From: CALBPI01 sp942491885
Lineage (GTDB): Bacteria > Pseudomonadota > Gammaproteobacteria > Steroidobacterales > Woeseiaceae
Direction of reading: 5' to 3'
Length of the DNA stretch: 64,000 nt
NCBI GenBank assembly: GCA_942491885.1
Contig: CALOCQ010000002.1
Coordinates: forward strand, 1,507,915 to 1,571,914
This document shows, piece by piece, positions 47,581 to 57,013 of this stretch. How positions within the stretch are numbered: the first letter of the stretch is position 1; each line of letters starts with the position of its first letter. The translations under genes were made by a program, and so were the position numbers. The notes beneath the pieces were generated by a model that ran no database searches, was not told the origin of the DNA, and was given only the letters and a program-made list of their open reading frames with translations.

Positions 47581-49726
47581 CTAGCGAGCGCCGAAGTTGT
47601 AACGGAAACGTACCTGCCAGGTCATTGGTGGTGTGAAGTACGGACCGAACAGGAACGAGGTGACATACTCCTCGTCTGAGCAGTTGTTGCACTCAGCGGT
47701 TGCTGTCCAGACACTATCATCGTCGACCAACGAACAATGCCTGCATTCACGATCACATCGCTGTCATTAACGCCCTGCTGGCTGGTGCCAACGACGTTTT
47801 CACCAATGTAGCGCATCGTTGCGGTCGGCTGCAGTGATGCACCCCAGGCAGAAACCGGGATGGTCACTGTGCTAACCAACGTCAGCGTACTCTCCGGCGA
47901 ACGCTTCGGATCGGCCACATTACAGTTCACATCATAGGCGGCGAGCGTTGTATTGGGCGCTGTGCAAGGCTGCAAGCCATTGTACTCAGCATCCAGCAAG
48001 CCGCCGGCAATGAAGATGTCCCAGTTATCGTTAGGCACGATGGTGAGCTCGAATTCCAGTCCGCTCACATCCAGACCACCGGCGTTGGTTGTCAGGAACT
48101 GACCCGAAGGTGTCGCCGCCGTCGTTTGCAGGTCTTCAAGATCGGTTATGAAGTAGTTGGCGTTCAGGCGCACACGATCATCAAAGAAATCGCCTCGCAT
48201 GCCTAACTCATAAGACCACAGCGTTTCCGGACCAAAAGGCTCGAGCGCCGTGGCGACCGTGTCACGGGCGTTCCAGCCGCCAGACTGGAAACCGCGCGTC
48301 GGAGACGCATAGCCCATCACAGCATCGTGACGAAATCATGGCTATTGGCCAAGCGTGGTGTCACGATCTGCTCATCCTGTTTGGTCGGGATACCGGCAGC
48401 AACCATGTTGGCTGTGGTCAGCGCGTTGGCCGCCGTATTGTCACTTACGCCAAACTCTTTCTCCTCGTCGGTGTAACGCAAACCGAGGGTCAGCGTACCG
48501 CGTTCGGTAACCTCATAATCACCCTGGGCGAAAATTGCATAACCCGTCGTAGAGTTCTCAATCACCCGATCGGCCAGGATGATTGCGCCGAACAGCGTGT
48601 CCTGGAAATCCGTGGTGTTGTCCTCGTCCATCAGGAAGACGCCGGTCACAAAGTCCAGACGATCATCCATCAAGCTGGCGGACCACTTGAATTCGGCGGT
48701 CATTTGCTCGTGCTCACCGTCGTTGTCAATCCAGAAAATCATCGGAACCCAGGCCCGGGAAATTCACCAGGAACTGCTGCTCGAGATTGCGATAGCCCAG
48801 AATCAGGTTTGCTTCGCCACCAGCCAGCGAGAATTCCAGATTGGAAACCAGGTTGAGCGACTCGACGTAGTTGCCGTAGCCTTCGTCCGATTTACGGCCT
48901 GCTGTCGGCAGACTGGGCAAGATAGACGTGGAAATACGATCGTCACCCTGAATCTGACCGAGGATGCTGGCCTCCGCGTCATCGATGTAGTCCAGCGAAA
49001 TATCCCAGGTCAGGTCATCGTTGGGGATGAAGCGAACATCAGCGCGCAAGCCAATGCTGTCTTTATCGTTGAAGTCACCACCGATCGCCGTGTTCTCAAG
49101 CCAGCCATCATTCTGGATGTAGTAGGCAGAGAACTTGGTCAACACGGTGTCGGACGCCGGCAGATCAATGGTGCCGCGGAACATACGCTCGTTATAGCGT
49201 CCAAAACCGACTCAGCGAAGCCGCCGCCTTCAGCGCTCGGCTTCTTCATGACCACATTGATCGCACCACCGGTCGTATTCCGACCAAACAGCGTGCCCTG
49301 CGGCCCGCGCAGGACTTCGATTCGATCCACGTCAAAGAACGCAAAGTTGTTGGCGTTCTGACGGGACACATAGACATCGTCAATGTAGGTGCCCACCGGT
49401 GGATCAAAGGTAGCAATGGACTCATCATTGCCCTGACCGCGCAGGTAGTACATGTTGGCTGAACCCAGCCCGGTGTTGTTACCACCAAACAGGTTAGGCA
49501 CGACGTTGATCAGATCCAGGGTCTCCTGAATCTGCAGCTTCTCCATCAGTGCCTCGTTATAGGCGCTCACCGCAATTGGAACGTCCTGCAGCGATGCTTC
49601 GCGCCGCTCTGCGGTCACGATTATCTCTTCCAGCTGCGCAGCAGCAGTGCCAGGAATGCCTAGCAGGCCGGCTATGCCGATCCCCGCCAATAAAGTCGCT
49701 CTTGAATTCGTTAACGAACAGGTCAT
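47581..49726 (-). CDS. TonB-dependent outer-membrane receptor (frameshifted)
   Basis: About 715 residues if repaired. Signal peptide, TonB box-like EEIIVTAERREASLQDVPIAV, plug domain (YLRGQGNDES, VGTYIDDVYVSRQNANNF, DRIEVLRGPQGTLFGRNTTGGAINV), beta-barrel, and C-terminal RFRYNFGAR for barrel insertion. Frame switches near 49190, 48740, 48315 and 47710. Receptors of this group take up varied ligands; no siderophore, vitamin or sugar gene is next to it. A palindrome lies in its promoter region. Confidence 0.85.
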
Positions 49727-49779
49727 ATCGGGAGCCCTCGTCTTTGCTCTTATTAAGTCCGCGCAATCAGCACGCGCGA

Positions 49780-49794
49780 TGTGAAAAATTCACA
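49780..49794. promoter_or_regulatory. 15-base palindrome in TonB receptor / TPR gene promoter region
   Basis: TGTGAAAAATTCACA is a perfect inverted repeat (arms TGTGAA/TTCACA, spacer AAA). It resembles a CRP site but with a five-base instead of six-base spacer between TGTGA and TCACA. It lies 54 bases before the receptor start and could serve a CRP/FNR-type or other dimeric regulator. Confidence 0.4.
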
Positions 49795-49804
49795 CTTGAT
49801 ATAT

Positions 49805-49823
49805 TGCTATAACATTATGAGCA
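49805..49823. promoter_or_regulatory. palindromic element with TATAACATTAT core
   Basis: TGCTATAACATTATGAGCA has imperfect dyad symmetry, and its TATAACATTAT core is identical to the core of the better palindrome at 53705-53724. It lies between the divergent TonB receptor and TPR-oxygenase genes. It may be an AT-rich -10 region rather than an operator. Confidence 0.3.
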
Positions 49824-49931
49824 TTGCCAACTTTTGTCGAATGTTGCGCCCGCACAACGCCGCCCGATACGTACCGGTGCACAAAGTGACTGCGCGCAAC
49901 GGCAATCGCAGGCCTCTGGCATAATCGCTAC

Positions 49932-51425
49932 ATGTCCGCCTCCAATAACAACCCCAAGGCCGCCGAACTGCTGAATCGCGCCGCAGCATTGCAGCGCGAC
50001 GGGCGCATGCAGCAGTCCGCCCAGGTACTGCAACAATTGCTGCAATTGGACCCGGGCAATTACCAGGCCGCTGCCGGGCTGGCCCGCTTTGCGATGATGG
50101 CAGGCCAACCCCAGATCGCAGAGCGCTACGCCAGTCAGGGAAGGCGCATTAACCCCGATGGCTTTGAGTGCCTGGCCGTCTTGACGCAGTGCTATCAGGC
50201 CAGTGGTCGCACAATTGAAGCCATTGACTGCATGCAGCATGCGGCCCGACTACAACCTGACAATGACCGTGTGCACTTCAATCTGGGTGTTTTGTGCGAG
50301 CAAGCTGGCCAGACAGAAAATGCTCGCCGCGCCTATGAGCGCGCATGGTCACTCAATGCACAGAATCTGGACGCGCTCAGCAATCTCACCATGCTTGAGC
50401 TCGCCAACGGTGATGAGGCACTGGCGCTGGAGCATTGCGCCGCCGCGCATGAGCTGCGTCGGGGCAAGGCACACCCGTTGACCGATACTGATGAGCGTGT
50501 ACCACTGCCTGAAAATGAGTCCATGACTTCACGCTTCAAACTCAAGATGGACCATGAGCAATTGTCCTATCTGCGCCAGAAGGGTCTGCTTGACGAGATG
50601 GCCGAGCCATTGATTGAGGCGCTGGCAATGGCGATCGAGGATTGCGCCAACGACGGTGACGACAACACCGCTTTTCGTCGCCAGCACCCCCGCTATCACT
50701 GGAAATCGCATTGGCAGTTATTGAACCAGTTTCACAACCGGCCGATATACCTGCCGCAAATCAGCATGCCGGATGGCCCGCTCATCAATCCGCAGCTGGA
50801 CATTGAGGCGCTGCAAAAAACCTACCGCGAGAGTACGCCCGAGGTCGTCGTCGTCGATGACTTTCTGACCGATGCCGCGTTGCAGGCCATGCGGGACTTT
50901 TGCCGCGAGGCAACTATCTGGTATGACCTCAGGCGCAACTACCTCGGTGCCTATCTGACGGATGGCTTCGCAAATCCGCTGACGCTTGGCATTGCCAAAG
51001 GGCTGCGCGAAGCATTGCCACAGATTTTTGGCGCGCATCCTCTCACCCAGGCCTGGGGGTATAAGTACGGCGCCAGCCTTAACGGTATTGGGATGCATGC
51101 CGATGCCGCCGCCGTGAACTGCAATTTCTGGATTACAGAAGATGAGGCCAACATGAATCCCGAGCGCGGCGGCTTGCTGGTTTACCGCAAGCAAGCGCCG
51201 CTGGACTGGGACTTCGACAAATTCAACAATGACGGCGAGGCGATGCGTGCGCACCTCGGTGCCAGTATCAATGACCCCATCCGGATTGCGCATCGCGCTA
51301 ACCGCATTGTTATTTTCAACTCAAACCTGTTTCATCGTACCGATGACATCAAATTCAAAGACAACTTCGACAGTCGTCGTTATAACGTCACGCTACTGTA
51401 TGGTAGACGCGGCGCAACCAGCTAA
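49932..51425 (+). CDS. TPR protein with C-terminal 2-oxoglutarate/Fe(II) oxygenase-like domain
   Basis: 497 residues. Four or so tetratricopeptide repeats (about 1-155; LLNRAAALQRDGRMQQSAQVL, VHFNLGVLCEQAGQTENARRAYERAW). After a linker, a double-stranded beta-helix domain (about 290-495) shows GIGMHADAAAVNCNFWI (iron ligands HxD), FHRTDDIKF (second His) and an Arg (SRRYNVTLLYG) for 2-oxoglutarate. Probably a protein or peptide hydroxylase whose TPR part holds the target; substrate unknown. ATG start with a weak ribosome site. Confidence 0.75.
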   Translation: MSASNNNPKAAELLNRAAALQRDGRMQQSAQVLQQLLQLDPGNYQAAAGLARFAMMAGQPQIAERYASQGRRINPDGFECLAVLTQCYQASGRTIEAIDCMQHAARLQPDNDRVHFNLGVLCEQAGQTENARRAYERAWSLNAQNLDALSNLTMLELANGDEALALEHCAAAHELRRGKAHPLTDTDERVPLPENESMTSRFKLKMDHEQLSYLRQKGLLDEMAEPLIEALAMAIEDCANDGDDNTAFRRQHPRYHWKSHWQLLNQFHNRPIYLPQISMPDGPLINPQLDIEALQKTYRESTPEVVVVDDFLTDAALQAMRDFCREATIWYDLRRNYLGAYLTDGFANPLTLGIAKGLREALPQIFGAHPLTQAWGYKYGASLNGIGMHADAAAVNCNFWITEDEANMNPERGGLLVYRKQAPLDWDFDKFNNDGEAMRAHLGASINDPIRIAHRANRIVIFNSNLFHRTDDIKFKDNFDSRRYNVTLLYGRRGATS

Positions 51426-51464
51426 ACCAAAATCTGCGTATCAACGCACCAGAGGCATTAAGAC

Positions 51465-52037
51465 ATGACCACGCTCATCATTGGACTTCTGATATTTCTC
51501 GGCATGCACTCGATTTCCATCGTGGCACCCGCAAAACGTGATGCACTGGCACTCAAATTCGGCCCCATCGGCTGGCGCGCCATCTACGGCGTTGTATCGA
51601 TCGTCGGCTTCTATTTCATCGTGACCGGCTATGCGGCAGCGCGCCTGAATCCAGTGGTGTTGTATCAGCCACCCACTTGGACCAGCCATCTCGTCGCTTT
51701 GCTGATGCTGCCGGTATTCGTGTTTTTTCTGGCCGCCTACCTGCCGGGCAAAATCAAAACTGCTCTTAAGCATCCGATGCTGGTAGCGGTCAAAATCTGG
51801 GCGCTGTCGCATCTTCTGGCCAATGGCATGCTCGCCGATGTGATTCTGTTTGGCTCTTTCCTTGCCTGGGCAGTGGTTGATCGTATTTCCTTGAAGCGCC
51901 GCGTCGCCCGGCCAAACCTTGCTGCACCCGAGGGCAAGCTGAACGACATCATCGCGGTTGTTGCCGGCATCGGCCTGTACGTCGCCTTTGTCGTGCACCT
52001 GCACCTTGCACTCATCGGCGTTGCCCCGTTCGGCTAA
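51465..52037 (+). CDS. NnrU family membrane protein
   Basis: 190 residues with about five membrane spans. Start MTTLIIGLLIFLGMHSISIV and the conserved KHPMLVAVKIWALSHLLANG segment are NnrU-family features. NnrU was named from denitrifiers, but many members occur without denitrification genes, as seems so here. Exact function unknown; 15-cis-zeta-carotene isomerase of plants belongs to the same superfamily. Follows the TPR gene by 39 bases. Confidence 0.85.
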   Translation: MTTLIIGLLIFLGMHSISIVAPAKRDALALKFGPIGWRAIYGVVSIVGFYFIVTGYAAARLNPVVLYQPPTWTSHLVALLMLPVFVFFLAAYLPGKIKTALKHPMLVAVKIWALSHLLANGMLADVILFGSFLAWAVVDRISLKRRVARPNLAAPEGKLNDIIAVVAGIGLYVAFVVHLHLALIGVAPFG

Positions 52038-52071
52038 CCATCAACTGCAGCCATTCATCAGGAGATCGGCC

Positions 52072-52470
52072 ATGGCAAAATACGCCCCAACGGTGCCACG
52101 CCTGACCAAGCGGGTATTCATGATCATCGCAAGCGATGCAGCCGGGACCAGCGATGCCCGTGCCGAGCAGCTCGACGCCCACCTGGAGTACGTCGAAAAA
52201 CACTGCGAGCAATATCTGATTTGCGGCCCGATTCGGCCCGTGGGCGAGCAAACGCTCGCCGGCAGCTTTTTTCTGGTTGCTGCCGAAGACGAACATGAGG
52301 CCGAAGCGATTGTCAGCGGTGACCCTTACTTCCAGTGCGGTCTATACGGGGAGATCGAGCGGCATGAATTTACCGCATCAGCAGGCAAGTGGATGGGCGG
52401 TGTCATCTGGCAATCGGCCGACGAGATACGTCAATTCGCGAATGCCGCAAGACCCCTCGGTAGTGCTTAA
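52072..52470 (+). CDS. YciI-like protein
   Basis: 132 residues from ATG 52072, which has AGGAGATC upstream. A YCII-type dimeric ferredoxin-like fold: FMIIASDAAG..., AHLEYVEKHCEQYLICGPIRP with the conserved HL/His, SFFLVAAEDEHEAEAIVSGDPY. The middle matches the family's His-Asp arrangement (EAEAIVSGDPYF). Role in the cell not known. Third gene of a plus-strand group after the TPR and NnrU genes; convergent with the CaiB gene by four bases. Confidence 0.82.
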   Translation: MAKYAPTVPRLTKRVFMIIASDAAGTSDARAEQLDAHLEYVEKHCEQYLICGPIRPVGEQTLAGSFFLVAAEDEHEAEAIVSGDPYFQCGLYGEIERHEFTASAGKWMGGVIWQSADEIRQFANAARPLGSA

Positions 52471-53648
52471 CCAATCACACCATCGTGGCGCAGCGCGGCG
52501 ATAGCGTCATCGTCCAGCCCTAGCTCACGGAGCGCGGCGTCCGTATGCTCACCAATATGCGGCACATCCAGACGGCGCCCGGGGCGCTGCTCACCAAACT
52601 GCACGGGCAGCGCAGGCAAACGTGTCGCATCTCCATCGGGAACGGTCACATCGACCAAACCACCTGCAGCATTCAGGTGCGGATCATCAAACAGGTCCTC
52701 GGGCTTGGCCACTGGCGCATAGGGTAGCCCAACCTTACCAAGCTCCGTCATCAGCGCAGCTTTGTCATAACTGCCAAGCACCTCACGCACCTTCGGCAAA
52801 ATCTCATCTCTTCTGGCGACGCGCGCAGCATTCTCATTCAATGAGGCGTCCTCTGAGAACGCAACCAGCCCAAAGTGCGTGCAGAACTGCTGCCACTGTC
52901 CATCGCTAACCACGGCAACAAACACCTGATCGCCATCGGCCGTGTCAAAAATATCGTAAATCGCCCAGGCGGATATTCTTACCGGCATGGGCCGCGCTGC
53001 CTCGCCGGTCACTGCCATTTGCGCCATGTGCTGGCCAACAAGGAATGCGGTGGTTTCAAACAACGCACTGGTGATGTGCTGCCCTTCACCTGTTGTATGG
53101 CGTTGCTCGACCGCGGACAACACAGCGATCACAGCAAACATGCCGCCGGTCACGTCTATCACTGACGCACCAGCGCGCAGCGGTCGCCCGGGTGGGCCGG
53201 TCATATACGCCAAGCCACCCATCATTTGGGCAACCTCGTCCAGCGCAGTACGCTGCTCATAAGGACCGGACAGGAACCCGCGTGCCGAGCAATAGATCAG
53301 CCTTGAATTGAGCTCACGCAGTGCTGCATACGACAAGCCCAGACGATCCATCGTCCCGGAGCGGAAATTCTCGACCAGGATATCGGCGTCGGCGATCAGG
53401 TCTCGCGCCAGGGCGAGCCCGCGTTCGGACTTCACATCAATACACACACTGCGCTTGTTGCGGTTGTACATCGTGAAATAGCCGGCACCGGAGCCACGCA
53501 AATGTCGCGTCTTGTCGCCACCGGGCGGCTCGATTTTGATTACATCAGCGCCCAGATCGCCCAGTATCAAGCCGACTGACGGCCCCATGACCATGTGCGA
53601 CAACTCAATGACCTTCAGGCCCTGTAACGGCATTGACTTGCCGCTCAT
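52467..53648 (-). CDS. CaiB/BaiF family CoA-transferase
   Basis: 393 residues from ATG 53648 (53654 is possible). Class III CoA-transferase: LQGLKVIELSHMVMGPSVGLILGDLGADVIKIEPP, RNKRSVCIDVKSERG, DILVENFRSGTMDRLGL and the catalytic Asp region TALDEVAQMMGGLAYMTGP. Moves CoA between acyl groups through an aspartyl-CoA adduct. Upstream in-frame sequence to 54080 is the antisense of the lyase gene and should not be included. Divergent from the lyase gene across a palindrome. Confidence 0.88.
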   Translation of the reverse strand: MSGKSMPLQGLKVIELSHMVMGPSVGLILGDLGADVIKIEPPGGDKTRHLRGSGAGYFTMYNRNKRSVCIDVKSERGLALARDLIADADILVENFRSGTMDRLGLSYAALRELNSRLIYCSARGFLSGPYEQRTALDEVAQMMGGLAYMTGPPGRPLRAGASVIDVTGGMFAVIAVLSAVEQRHTTGEGQHITSALFETTAFLVGQHMAQMAVTGEAARPMPVRISAWAIYDIFDTADGDQVFVAVVSDGQWQQFCTHFGLVAFSEDASLNENAARVARRDEILPKVREVLGSYDKAALMTELGKVGLPYAPVAKPEDLFDDPHLNAAGGLVDVTVPDGDATRLPALPVQFGEQRPGRRLDVPHIGEHTDAALRELGLDDDAIAALRHDGVIG

Positions 53649-53704
53649 CCGCATTCGACCACGTTTGAATCTCCCATTGCAGTCGCCTGTTACGCAGTGA
53701 CCTT

Positions 53705-53724
53705 TTGTTATAACATTATAACAA
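53705..53724. promoter_or_regulatory. near-perfect palindrome between CaiB and lyase genes
   Basis: TTGTTATAACATTATAACAA matches its own complement at 9 of 10 pairs. It lies 21 bases before the lyase gene start and 57 bases before the CaiB gene start, centred in the divergent promoter. A likely operator for a TetR- or GntR-type regulator of the catabolic cluster; no such regulator gene is in the window. Confidence 0.55.
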
Positions 53725-53745
53725 ATTGAAAAACGTATCCATTCG

Positions 53746-54693
53746 ATGTCAACCATGCCAACAGATGTCCTGATCAGCGAAGTCGGTCCACGCGACGGCC
53801 TGCAGAACTGTGAGTCAATTATGCCAACGCCAGCCAAACTGAAATGGCTGGCAGCGTTGGCTGATTGCGGCTTGCAGGAGATTGAGGTTGGTTCATTTGT
53901 GCCTGCCAAAGTGCTTCCACAGCTGGCCGACACCGCCGAACTCGTGCGTTTCACACGCGAACTCGAGGGCGTCCAGGTTGCCGTGCTGGTACCCAATTTA
54001 CGCGGTGCATCAGATGCCATCGCAAATGGTGCCCACAAGATAACGGTGCCGCTATCAGTCTCCGAAACGCACAGTCTCAAGAATGTGCGTCGCAGCCACG
54101 AGCAAATGTTCGAAGAGATACGTCAGATTCGCGCGCTGATTGACCAACAACCAAAGAACATGCGGCCCCATCTGGAAGGCAGCCTGTCGACCGTATTCGG
54201 CTGCACGCTTGAGGGACCGATAAGCGAGGCCAGTATCCTGGCTATCGCCGAGCAGTTGATGCGAGCCGGTTGCGATGAAGTTGGCCTTTCCGACACCACC
54301 GGCTATGCAGATCCCACGGCCGTTAAGCGACTGATTAAGGTCGTGCGTGGCGTCGTCGGCGACCAGCACCTGACCGGCATCCACCTGCACAATACGCGTG
54401 GGCTTGGGCTGGCCAACGCTTTGGCTGCATTCGAGTGCGGACTCACCACATTTGATGCCTCCATGGGCGGTCTGGGCGGTTGCCCGTTTGCGCCCGGTGC
54501 CAGCGGCAATATTGTTACCGAAGATCTGGTGTTCATGTTTGAAGCCATGGGCGTCAACACCGGCATCGATCTGGAGCAATTGTTAACCGTACGTCAGATT
54601 GTGGCTGATGCGCTGCCCAACGAGCCGCTCTACGGATTCACCGCCGACGCCGGCTTGCCGCTGGGCTTTGAATCAAGAGGTAAGTCTGTATGA
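53746..54693 (+). CDS. hydroxymethylglutaryl-CoA lyase-like enzyme
   Basis: 315 residues, TIM-barrel HMGL-like family. ISEVGPRDGLQN with the catalytic Arg and Asp, EVGSFVPAKVLPQLAD, SDTTGYADP, HLHNTRGLGLANALAA with metal His pair, and the signature GGLGGCPFAPGASGN with the active-site Cys. It would cleave HMG-CoA or a related 3-hydroxy-3-methylacyl-CoA. Its operon partners (amidohydrolase, CoA ligase, CaiB) point to a catabolic rather than leucine-specific role. Confidence 0.87.
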   Translation: MSTMPTDVLISEVGPRDGLQNCESIMPTPAKLKWLAALADCGLQEIEVGSFVPAKVLPQLADTAELVRFTRELEGVQVAVLVPNLRGASDAIANGAHKITVPLSVSETHSLKNVRRSHEQMFEEIRQIRALIDQQPKNMRPHLEGSLSTVFGCTLEGPISEASILAIAEQLMRAGCDEVGLSDTTGYADPTAVKRLIKVVRGVVGDQHLTGIHLHNTRGLGLANALAAFECGLTTFDASMGGLGGCPFAPGASGNIVTEDLVFMFEAMGVNTGIDLEQLLTVRQIVADALPNEPLYGFTADAGLPLGFESRGKSV

Positions 54694-55577
54694 GTGATCA
54701 ACCGGCCCGTATCCGGGCTATCGACGCGGTCGTGAACATCTGGACTGAAGAGGCGCTGGCAAAACGCCCGGACTGGGGCAGCGATTTTTTTGTCGGCAAG
54801 ATGAAAGCTCAGGACTCGCTGATGCCCGGCATTTCGCTTGAGCAAATGATCGAGCGTATGGATTCAGCGGATATCGGTCATGGGTTTCTCATTGCCGCGA
54901 AGAGTGGCCGTGTCGGTTTACCCGGTTGCTATCATATGCCACCCGAAGTGGTGGCACGCGCGGTGCAGCAATATCCGAAGCACTTCTCGGGCATGATTGG
55001 CATCGATCCATACACCGGTATGCGTGGCGTGCGGGAGCTCGAGCATGCGGTGAAGGAGCTCGGTTTCATCGGCGCACATCTGTATCCGCACTGGTTTGAA
55101 CTGGCGCCGGACCATGCCAAGTACTATCCGTTCTATGCCAAGTGTGCAGAACTGGGTGTTCCCATCCAAATGCAGGTGGGCCAGTCGATGATCTACTCGC
55201 CAGAGCATCGCAGCCGCAGTGTCGGGCAACCGATTACGCTGGATGCCGTGGCCTGTGATTTTCCCGAGTTGACCATTATCGGCATCCACGTTGGCATACC
55301 GTGGACTGAAGAGATGATCGCGATGTCCTGGAAGCACGACAACGTGTTTATCGGTTGTGATGCACACAGCCCCAAGTACTGGCCGCCCAGCCTGGTGCAC
55401 TACATCAATACGTTTGGGCGCAGCAAAGTGCTGTTCGGCACCGACTTCCCGGTATTGGATTTCGCGCGCACACGCACCGAGATTGACGCACTCGAATTAC
55501 GCCCGAAAGCTATGCAGGCACTTCTGCGCGACAACGTTATTCGTGCTTATGGTCTGGCGCCCGACATCGGATTGTGA
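54690..55577 (+). CDS. amidohydrolase 2 family protein
   Basis: 295 residues, ACMSD-like TIM barrel used by decarboxylases and hydrolases of small acids. GIDPYTGMRG, FIGAHLYPHWFELAP, VPIQMQVGQS, IIGIHVGIPWTEE and LFGTDFPVLDF with the metal Asp are present. The N-terminal HxH of most family members is missing (AIDAVVNIWT), so the metal site is reduced. Overlaps the lyase gene by ATGA and the ligase gene by GTGA, so the three are translated together. Confidence 0.83.
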   Translation: MSDQPARIRAIDAVVNIWTEEALAKRPDWGSDFFVGKMKAQDSLMPGISLEQMIERMDSADIGHGFLIAAKSGRVGLPGCYHMPPEVVARAVQQYPKHFSGMIGIDPYTGMRGVRELEHAVKELGFIGAHLYPHWFELAPDHAKYYPFYAKCAELGVPIQMQVGQSMIYSPEHRSRSVGQPITLDAVACDFPELTIIGIHVGIPWTEEMIAMSWKHDNVFIGCDAHSPKYWPPSLVHYINTFGRSKVLFGTDFPVLDFARTRTEIDALELRPKAMQALLRDNVIRAYGLAPDIGL

Positions 55578-56995
55578 GCAATACGAACCTTGCAACGCTA
55601 GTCAGGCAACAGGCTCAGTCCAGACCCAGCAAGGTTGCCACTGAACTCGCTCGCGAGCGAATGACCTACACCGAGGCCTGGCGTCGCATCAGCACATTGG
55701 CCGCCTGGCTGCAGTCGCTTGACTGCAAGCCCGATGATCGCATTGGTGTCGCCCTCGCAGAATCCATAGACCACGTCTTGCTGCAATTTGCCGTGCCGGC
55801 AATGGGTGGCGTTTATGTACCCATCGATCACCGCTGGTCGGCCAGCGAGCAACAGACCGTTGTTGAGAGCTTTGCCGTCAGCAAGCTTATCGGCTCAAAC
55901 ACCACATCGGTCAGCACGCCACTGCCCGACTCTTTGAACGAGGTTGCGGATTTCGATTGTATCGATGGCGGCGAACGCGATTGGCTGGTGTCACTATCCT
56001 CTGGCTCCACCGGGAAGCCGAAGGGCGCGCTCGTCACACATGCCCAGATGCGAGAGCGGTTCATCGCCCAGTGGGTATCGCTCGGCTTCAATACCAATGA
56101 TCGCTTCGCATTGGTGACGCCCTTGTGTTTTGGCGCTGGCCGTTCATTTTCGATGTCCACTCTGGCTGCCGGCGCGACGCTTATCGTGGTGCCACCACCT
56201 GTGCAACCCGATAACTTGGTTGCGGTCATCAACGAGCATGAGGCAACCGCAACGTTCATGGTACCAACCATGATGCGCCGACTACTGGCGCTGGATAACG
56301 CAAACCTGTTGCTGCCCAAACTGCGCCGACTGCTGTTGTCGGGTGAGGCAACGCGCGCCGATGAAGCCGACGCATTCAGAACACGGATAAGCCCGAACCT
56401 TATTGGCTATTACGCCTCCAGCGAAGGCGGCGGCATTTCTGTATTGCAGCCGCAGCAGTTTTCGACCCATGCGCATACCGCAGGACAGGCTGCCTTCGGC
56501 GTACAGATTCAGATTGTCGATGAACAGGGCCAAGCGGTTGTCGTCGGGGTCACCGGGCAGCTGCGCTATCGCGGCCCCGGCGTGACGACGCGTGCGCTCG
56601 ACGAACACGGTAACGCCCTGGACGCGGACGCGGACGGTTGGTTTTACCCCGGCGACCTGGCTGAACAGGACAACGATGGCTTTGTGATTTTACGCGGTCG
56701 CAGCAAAGACATGATTGTGCGTGCGGGAATCAACATCTACCCGGCACAAATCGAGCAGGTGATTGCTGCGATGGCGGATGTGCAACAAGTCAGCGTGGTA
56801 GGTCTCGAATCATCGACGCATGGTGAGTCGGTGCATGCGTTCGTCGTTGGTACTGTAACGATCGAGCAGCTTGAGGCACACTGCGCCAAGCGGCTTGCGC
56901 GCTACAAGCAACCTGAATCAGTCCATATTGTCGACGAATTACCTCTAACCACCGCTGGCAAACTTGATCGCCAAGCGCTGCGAGCATTGCTTTAA
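55574..56995 (+). CDS. AMP-dependent acyl-CoA ligase
   Basis: 473 residues, class I adenylate-forming family. P-loop SLSSGSTGKPKGALVTH (A3), YYASSEGGG (A5), GDLAEQDNDGFVILRGRSKDM (A7-A8), AGINIYPAQIEQVI and catalytic Lys in PLTTAGKLDRQAL (A10). Activates a carboxylic acid to its CoA thioester, presumably the first step of the pathway encoded here. GTG start overlapping the previous stop. Confidence 0.9.
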   Translation: MSNTNLATLVRQQAQSRPSKVATELARERMTYTEAWRRISTLAAWLQSLDCKPDDRIGVALAESIDHVLLQFAVPAMGGVYVPIDHRWSASEQQTVVESFAVSKLIGSNTTSVSTPLPDSLNEVADFDCIDGGERDWLVSLSSGSTGKPKGALVTHAQMRERFIAQWVSLGFNTNDRFALVTPLCFGAGRSFSMSTLAAGATLIVVPPPVQPDNLVAVINEHEATATFMVPTMMRRLLALDNANLLLPKLRRLLLSGEATRADEADAFRTRISPNLIGYYASSEGGGISVLQPQQFSTHAHTAGQAAFGVQIQIVDEQGQAVVVGVTGQLRYRGPGVTTRALDEHGNALDADADGWFYPGDLAEQDNDGFVILRGRSKDMIVRAGINIYPAQIEQVIAAMADVQQVSVVGLESSTHGESVHAFVVGTVTIEQLEAHCAKRLARYKQPESVHIVDELPLTTAGKLDRQALRALL

Positions 56996-57013
56996 CCCAC
57001 AATGGGGAACCGG

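Noticed and set aside
52467..54080. 537-residue version of the CaiB protein starting at 54080
   Set aside because: The first 140 residues are antisense to the HMG-CoA-lyase-like gene and have no family character; the CaiB domain begins right after ATG 53648.
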